NCBI RefSeq assembly: GCF_900109775.1
Contig: NZ_FOAX01000002.1
Coordinates: 186,001-250,000 of the forward strand
From: Pseudoxanthomonas sp. GM95
GTDB taxonomy: Bacteria > Pseudomonadota > Gammaproteobacteria > Xanthomonadales > Xanthomonadaceae
Direction: 5' to 3'
DNA length: 64,000 nt
Under the pieces are notes generated by a model that searched no databases, was not told the origin of the DNA, and was given only the letters and a program-made list of their open reading frames with translations. Each line of letters starts with the position of its first letter. The stretch's first letter is position 1. A program made the position numbers and the translations under genes. Of this stretch, positions 58,002 through 64,000 are shown piece by piece.

Positions 58002-58015
58002 TGGAAGCGTTTTCG
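58002..58015 (+). promoter_or_regulatory. candidate LacI-type operator upstream of the GH13 gene
   Basis: TGGAAGCGTTTTCG matches the degenerate cre/LacI-type consensus TGWNANCGNTNWCA at all but two defined positions. It lies about 180 bases before the GH13 start. Other than this and the palindrome at 57855, the divergent region (57785-58195) shows no gene. Confidence 0.4.
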
Positions 58016-58195
58016 GTGGCGTTTCCCAGCGCGCGAGCGCCCTGTGCGGACCAGGCGCCGGCGGGAACCAAAACGCGGCGTGCGCCAGCGCTAGCGCGAA
58101 CCGGCGGTTACGGCGCGTTGAAGCGGCGCTCGGTAAGTTGGCGTGCGTCGGCGTTCGCTGGAAAGCCGATGCTTCTTCCGCAACCCAGGGCCTGC

Positions 58196-59896
<1,701 letters not shown>

Positions 59897-59962
59897 CGCT
59901 TGCTTTCACTGCAGAGACGGCGAGACGCACGCATCGATCGCGTGCGTTGCGTGTCGCGGCGA

Positions 59963-60346
59963 TCAACCCCGGCGGCGTGAGGTCGCGCGCGGCTTGAGCG
60001 CATCCAGTGCGGAGGCATTGCGCCGCGCCCAGTCGTAGATCAGTTCGATCGGTTCGACCAGCTGCACGCCCAGTGGCGTCAGGGTGTAATCGACCGCCGG
60101 CGGCACGGTCGGATGCACGGTGCGCAGCAGCGCGCCGGCGTCTTCCAGCTCGCGCAGGGTCTGGGTCAGCATCTTCTTGGAGATCGCCGGCAGGCTGCGA
60201 TGCAGCGCGCCGGTGCGCGCGCTGCCGCCGTGGCGCACCGACAGCGTGTGCAGCACCATCGAGGTCCATTTGGTGCTGAACAGCTCCAGCACGCGCCGTG
60301 GCGCGCAATCCTCGCGCCAGTCTTCTTCGGGCGAACCTGACTTCAT
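59963..60346 (-). CDS. HxlR family transcriptional regulator
   Basis: 127 residues from the ATG at 60346 (a GTG 13 codons upstream is possible). HxlR winged helix: LELFSTKWTSMVLHTLSVRHGGSARTGALHRSLPAISKKMLTQTLRELEDAGALLRTVHPTVPPAVDYTLTPLGVQLV, with the family motifs ISKKMLTQTLREL and YTLTPLG. A Cys in DWREDCAPRRV near the N-terminus occupies the position used by some HxlR proteins (YodB, CatR) to sense electrophiles. Divergent from the PRISE-like reductase gene. Confidence 0.9.
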   Translation of the reverse strand: MKSGSPEEDWREDCAPRRVLELFSTKWTSMVLHTLSVRHGGSARTGALHRSLPAISKKMLTQTLRELEDAGALLRTVHPTVPPAVDYTLTPLGVQLVEPIELIYDWARRNASALDALKPRATSRRRG

Positions 60347-60429
60347 GGGGTGGTCACCATTTCGTGCCTGCTTGGAAGCGTCCACCGCCTTGTCTATGGT
60401 GGCGCCCTGAATTTTTCGGAGTCCACATT

Positions 60430-61494
60430 GTGACCCAACACGCCTTGGTCGTCGGCGCCACCGGCATCACCGGCAGCGCGCTCATCGATCTGCTGCTTGA
60501 ACACGGCTGGCAGGTGAGCGGGCTTGCGCGTCGTCCCGACACCTTGCGCGCCGGCGTGGCCCGCATCGCCGCCGATCTGCAGGACGCGGTCGCCACGCGC
60601 GCGGCGCTGGACGGCATCGCCCCGACGCACGTGTTCATCACCACGTGGGCGCGCCAGGCCAACGAGGCCGAGAACATTCGCGTCAATGGCGCGATGGTGC
60701 GCCACCTGCTCGACGCACTGCAGCCGGCACGCAGCGTGCAGCATGTTGCGCTGGTGACGGGGTTGAAGCATTACCTCGGGCCGTTCGAAGCCTATGCGCA
60801 GGGCGCGCTGCCACAGACGCCGTTCCGCGAGGAACAGGGCCGCCTGGACGTGGACAACTTCTACTACGCGCAGGAAGACGAAGTGTTCGCCGCGGCCAAG
60901 CGCGACGGCTTCCACTGGAGCGTGCATCGCCCGCACACGGTGATCGGTGCGGCGGTCGGCAATGCGATGAACATGGGCACCACGCTGGCCGTCTACGCGG
61001 CGCTGTGCAAGGCGCGCGGCCGGCCGTTCTATTTCCCCGGTTCGCTCGCGCAGTGGAACGGCCTGACCGACATGACCGACGCGCGCCAGCTGGCCAAACA
61101 GCTGCTCTGGGCCACGCAGACGCCGGCGGCGTTCGACCAGGCGTTCAACATCGTCAACGGCGATGTGTTCCGTTGGAGCTGGATGTGGCAGCGCCTGGCG
61201 CAGTGGTTCGATGTCGAGGCTGCGCCGTTCAACGGGGAAGTGCGGCCGCTGGAACAGCAGATGGCCGATGACGCGCCGCACTGGGCCGCGCTGGCGGCCG
61301 AACACGGCCTGGCCGAGCCCGACATGGCGCGCCTGGTCTCGCCCTGGCATACCGATGCCGACCTTGGCCGTCCGCTGGAAGTGATGACCGACATGTCCAA
61401 GAGCCGGCGCATGGGCTTCCTCGATTACCAGCCCAGCGACGATGCGTTCTTCGACCTGTTCACGCGCCTGCGTGCGGAGCGGCTGATTCCCTGA
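60430..61494 (+). CDS. PRISE-like (progesterone 5-beta-reductase type) SDR
   Basis: 354 residues with a GTG start (GGAG 8 bases upstream; earlier in-frame codons overlap the divergent gene). Rossmann motif ALVVGATGITGSALIDLL, the VTGLKHYLGPFE segment, catalytic Tyr in NFYYAQEDEVF (Tyr145/146), and WSVHRPHTVIGAAVGNAMNMGTTLAVYAALCK. These are the PRISE motifs (NFYY.QEDI, W..HRP), a group that reduces enones such as 3-oxo-delta-4-steroids or small electrophilic enones with NADPH. Divergent HxlR regulator fits an electrophile-induced gene. Confidence 0.82.
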   Translation: MTQHALVVGATGITGSALIDLLLEHGWQVSGLARRPDTLRAGVARIAADLQDAVATRAALDGIAPTHVFITTWARQANEAENIRVNGAMVRHLLDALQPARSVQHVALVTGLKHYLGPFEAYAQGALPQTPFREEQGRLDVDNFYYAQEDEVFAAAKRDGFHWSVHRPHTVIGAAVGNAMNMGTTLAVYAALCKARGRPFYFPGSLAQWNGLTDMTDARQLAKQLLWATQTPAAFDQAFNIVNGDVFRWSWMWQRLAQWFDVEAAPFNGEVRPLEQQMADDAPHWAALAAEHGLAEPDMARLVSPWHTDADLGRPLEVMTDMSKSRRMGFLDYQPSDDAFFDLFTRLRAERLIP

Positions 61495-61512
61495 GCGGAC
61501 GCCGCCGGGGCC

Positions 61513-62544
61513 TTAGCGTGCGGGCACCCCGTCGCGCCATTGCGGCCAGTGGGCGACGATGTGGTCGACCACGCGGGCGCCCACGGCCTCGATGTTCTGC
61601 ACGGTTTCGGGGAAGCCGCCGGCGGTTTCGCCCGGCGCGGGATCGAGGTGCTGCAGCGTGGTTTCGTGCGGATTGCCCTGGTCGAAGTTGACCGCGCCGC
61701 GCAGGCTGAGGATGCGGTCGGTGCCATGGGTACGCTGGATCACCAGGACCAGCGCGGCCGCTTCCATCTCGGTGATGACGTAATCGTCGGCGCCGTAGAG
61801 CTTGGCGATGTACTGCGCCTGCTGCGAAAAGCCGGGACCGTGGAAAAACGTATCGCCGGTCATGTGCGTGCCGGTGCCCACGAACGGCGCGCGCCGCGCG
61901 GCCGCATCGGGATAGCGCAGGCGATAGGCGCGTGCGGCGTCGGAATCGGCCAGCGGCACGCCTTGCGAGAGCTGCAGCGCCCAGCCGACCAGCGCCGGGT
62001 TGAGCTGGAACACGCGGTAGGCCTCGTAGCCCTTGCGCGGCATGAAGGTCGGTGCGCCCGGGGTGTTTTCCTCCGGCGCCCAGCGATGGCCCAGATCGAA
62101 ATCGACCAGCCAGCTGGCCCAGTTGACCTCGCCGATGGTCCCGCGCGATGGCGGCGTGCCACCGACGCCGGACAGCAGGTAATAGCTGCGAGAGAAGTCG
62201 AACGCGGGATTCAGCAGGATCGCCTGCATCGACGCGGATGAATTCACCTTGCCCATGCCCAGCACCGCGCCGCACACGCCATCGGTGTTGCAGTAGACCG
62301 GGTTGAGCGCGCCGGGCACGGCGATCGGTGTGGCGTTCTTCCAGTAGCGCTCGTACCAGTGCTGGAACTCGCCGGCGCGGTCGCCCGTGTTGGCGCCGAT
62401 CTCGAACATCGCCGCCACGAACACCTTCACCTGTATCGGCTGCTGTGGCGTGGCCGCAGGCGCGGCGCGCGCCAGGCACAGCGCGGCGAGCGTCCACAAG
62501 GCGGTGCAGGAAACCTTCAAGGCGAAACGGGGCATGGCAGGCAT
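61513..62544 (-). CDS. purine nucleoside permease (NUP family)
   Basis: 343 residues from the ATG at 62544 (a GTG one codon earlier and an ATG three codons later are alternatives). Signal peptide LKVSCTALWTLAALCLARAAPAA. NUP-family signatures: VKVFVAAMFEIGANTGDRAGEFQHWYERYW, YCNTDGVCGAVLGMGKVNSSASMQAILLNP, TGTHMTGDTFFHGP and the terminal DQGNPHETTLQHL. Family members, despite the name, resemble nucleoside phosphorylases and act in the periplasm on purine nucleosides. It is followed downstream by no partner gene on this strand. Confidence 0.9.
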   Translation of the reverse strand: MPAMPRFALKVSCTALWTLAALCLARAAPAATPQQPIQVKVFVAAMFEIGANTGDRAGEFQHWYERYWKNATPIAVPGALNPVYCNTDGVCGAVLGMGKVNSSASMQAILLNPAFDFSRSYYLLSGVGGTPPSRGTIGEVNWASWLVDFDLGHRWAPEENTPGAPTFMPRKGYEAYRVFQLNPALVGWALQLSQGVPLADSDAARAYRLRYPDAAARRAPFVGTGTHMTGDTFFHGPGFSQQAQYIAKLYGADDYVITEMEAAALVLVIQRTHGTDRILSLRGAVNFDQGNPHETTLQHLDPAPGETAGGFPETVQNIEAVGARVVDHIVAHWPQWRDGVPAR

Positions 62545-62605
62545 CACGACGTGCGGGCCGCCAAGCCTATCCCGCGCGGCGTTGGCCGGGCAGGGGATGC
62601 ACGCT

Positions 62606-63079
62606 TCAGCCGGCCGGGCGCAGTCGCATGGTCAGGCCCTTGAGGAAGTTGCGCAGCAGCTGGTCGCCGCAGGGGCGGTAGTTCTTGTGGTCGGGCTGGC
62701 GGAACAGCGCCGACAGTTCCGGCTTGGACACCGGGAAACCGGCCGCGTCGAAGATCGCGTGCATATCCACGTCCTTCAGCTCGAAGGCCACGCGCAGCTT
62801 CTTCAGCACCAGGTTGTTGGTGACGCGCTTTTCGACCGGGCGCAGCGGCGCGGATTCGTCGCGGCCGCGGCACTGCACGATCAGGCCGTCGAGGAAATGC
62901 GCCAGCAGCGCGTCCGAGCACGGCGCGAAGCCATCCTCGTCTTCCTTCTTCAGCGCCGCCTGCACGTCGCTGCGCTCGATCGCAAAGCCGGGATCGGCCA
63001 ATTGCGCGATCTCGATGATCTTGGGTTCGCTCAGATCCAGCATGTAGCGGATGCTGCGCAGGACGTCGTTGGTGATCAT
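62606..63079 (-). CDS. DUF1456 (YehS-like) protein
   Basis: 157 residues. Two related repeats of about 65 residues, MITNDVLRSIRYMLDLSEPKIIEIAQLA and VTNNLVLKKLRVAFELKDVDMHAIFDAAG, each ending in a short charged loop and a C-terminal LAHFLDGLIV/LRNFLKGLTMRLR segment: the diagnostic duplication of DUF1456. Function unknown; cytoplasmic. Short gap of 61 bases to the nucleoside permease gene on the same strand. Confidence 0.9.
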   Translation of the reverse strand: MITNDVLRSIRYMLDLSEPKIIEIAQLADPGFAIERSDVQAALKKEDEDGFAPCSDALLAHFLDGLIVQCRGRDESAPLRPVEKRVTNNLVLKKLRVAFELKDVDMHAIFDAAGFPVSKPELSALFRQPDHKNYRPCGDQLLRNFLKGLTMRLRPAG

Positions 63080-63171
63080 GGGGTTCCATCAGGACTGCCC
63101 GGCCCAGCGGCCGGAATCGCACAGTTTAGCCTCCTGCGCCTGTCTGCCCGCCGACGCGGCGCTGTGGGACC

Positions 63172-63888
63172 ATGCGCGCCATGTTCAATCCGCAGCCCAA
63201 GCTCTCCACCGTGGCCATCCCCGGGCGCGCGCCCTGCGTGGTGGTCGACGACGCCCTGCTGGAGCCGCAGCGCCTGCGCGACTACGCGCGGGAGCGACGC
63301 GCCGAGTTCAGCTGGCCGACCCACAACGCCTATCCCGGGCGCGAACTGCGCATGCCCGACGGGTTCTCCGCGCAGCTGGACGATGTCTTCCGCCAGCATG
63401 CGCGGACGCTGCTAGGCGCACGTCGAACGCTGGCCCTGTACAGCCGCCTGTCGATGGTCACCCTGCGGCCGGAGCAGCTGCAGCCGGGCCAGTCGGTCTG
63501 TCACCAGGACCGATTGCTGGTGGCGCCGGAGCAGCTGATCGCTGCCTCGGTGCTGTACCTGTTCGACGATCCGCGCCTGGGCGGGACCAGCTTCTACGCC
63601 CCGACCCGCAGCCCGGCCGAGGTCGGCCAGCTGATGGGCGATGCAGGACGCATGGACCCGGCCAGCTTCCAGGCGCGTCATGGCGTGGCGCAGGGCTATA
63701 TGACCACCGGCAATGCCTACTTCGCGGCGCTGGCGAGCGTGCCGGCGAAGTTCAACCGGTTGATCTTCTACGACGCCAGCATCTTCCACAGCGGCCAGAT
63801 CGATCACCCCGAGCTGCTGCGCGACGATCCGGAGACCGGCCGGCTCACGCTCAATGGCTTTTTCACCTGCAGTCGCGCGGCAGCCTGA
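63172..63888 (+). CDS. DUF6445-like protein, possible 2OG-Fe(II) oxygenase fold
   Basis: 238 residues (an ATG at 63181 is an alternative start). CVVVDDALLEPQRLRDYARERRAEF at the N-terminus, then SVCHQDRLLVAPEQLIAASVLYLFDDPRLGGTSFY and LIFYDASIFHSGQIDHPELL followed by GRLTLNGFFTCSR. A His/Asp pair (CHQD), a late His (FHSGQI) and an Arg (GRLTLNGF) reproduce the order of the 2-oxoglutarate/iron double-stranded beta-helix, as in the DUF6445 group often seen in Xanthomonas. Substrate unknown. Confidence 0.75.
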   Translation: MRAMFNPQPKLSTVAIPGRAPCVVVDDALLEPQRLRDYARERRAEFSWPTHNAYPGRELRMPDGFSAQLDDVFRQHARTLLGARRTLALYSRLSMVTLRPEQLQPGQSVCHQDRLLVAPEQLIAASVLYLFDDPRLGGTSFYAPTRSPAEVGQLMGDAGRMDPASFQARHGVAQGYMTTGNAYFAALASVPAKFNRLIFYDASIFHSGQIDHPELLRDDPETGRLTLNGFFTCSRAAA

Positions 63889-63983
63889 TGCGCTTTGACG
63901 TGCGTTGATGCTGCACTGCCTGATGCCCGCGCCTCCGCTGGCCGCTACGCTCGCCGGCCTCGATCACGAGCGAAGGACAGGCG

Positions 63984-64000
63984 ATGGCACGACGCGCAGC
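63984..64000 (+). CDS. start of a gene that continues beyond the window
   Basis: AAGGA stands 6 bases before an ATG at 63984, followed by codons for MARRA up to the window end. Only five residues are visible, so the product cannot be named. Confidence 0.4.

Overview
The window comes from a GC-rich gammaproteobacterium, most probably of the Xanthomonadaceae (Pseudoxanthomonas, Lysobacter, Luteimonas or Stenotrophomonas-like). The indications are the codon bias, the split class II (adenosylcobalamin) ribonucleotide reductase, the many TonB-era glycosidases without phage or plasmid genes, and an intergenic repeat family with the 'lots of spurious ORFs' look typical of that family. No rRNA, tRNA, CRISPR array, transposase or integrase was found. 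This taxonomic call is an inference from gene content, not from a marker gene.

Layout. 1-791: end of an xdhC-like gene and a mocA-like gene (molybdenum cofactor maturation). 802-7812 (minus): a MacB/FtsX-type ABC export operon (adaptor, ATPase, two permeases) followed by two tandem paralogous lipoprotein alpha/beta hydrolases. 8027-11712 (plus): a second, ABC-2-type exporter co-directional with a DesK/DesR-like histidine kinase/response regulator pair. 11824-13530: a CHASE3-GAF-GGDEF cyclase behind a sigma-54-like promoter. 13596-15685 (minus): M17 aminopeptidase and HAD phosphatase. 15686-16444: a repeat-rich, gene-free stretch holding two inverted copies of a structured ~200-bp element. 16445-20590 (minus): AI-2E-type transporter, two envelope/stress genes of the YqjE/YqjD type, a hypothetical and a DegP/DegQ-like protease.

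21092-24964: split ribonucleotide reductase (nrdJa, nrdJb) with a histone-H1-like gene between the two halves, and an in-frame palindromic insertion inside nrdJb. 24981-26381: a single AT-richer, apparently foreign gene (sensor-like N-terminus, coiled coil, nuclease-like C-terminus), bordered downstream by a third copy of the ~200-bp repeat. 26778-28084: three small unknown genes. 28238-36806: CSS-EAL phosphodiesterase, M28 peptidase, GH78 alpha-L-rhamnosidase, and small unknowns, a DUF4259 protein and a GNAT acetyltransferase.

36866-54597: a mosaic of short metabolic/detoxification units, several of them as divergent regulator/enzyme pairs whose shared promoters contain clear palindromes: AraC/SDR, OYE/ArsR, ArsR-SRPBCC, NQO1-like reductase/LysR. 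A degenerate beta-lactamase-like fragment and an amidohydrolase lacking its usual catalytic Asp lie at 43692-45007. 54620-59896: a polysaccharide/ester locus (secreted esterase, GH16 laminarinase, divergent GH13 alpha-glucosidase) with LacI-type operator-like palindromes in the divergent promoter. 59963-63888: HxlR regulator with a PRISE-like reductase, a purine nucleoside permease, a DUF1456 protein and a DUF6445-like protein; the last bases begin a further gene.

The most promising unexplained items are the lone gene at 24981-26381 and the structured repeat family whose stems covary between the three copies.
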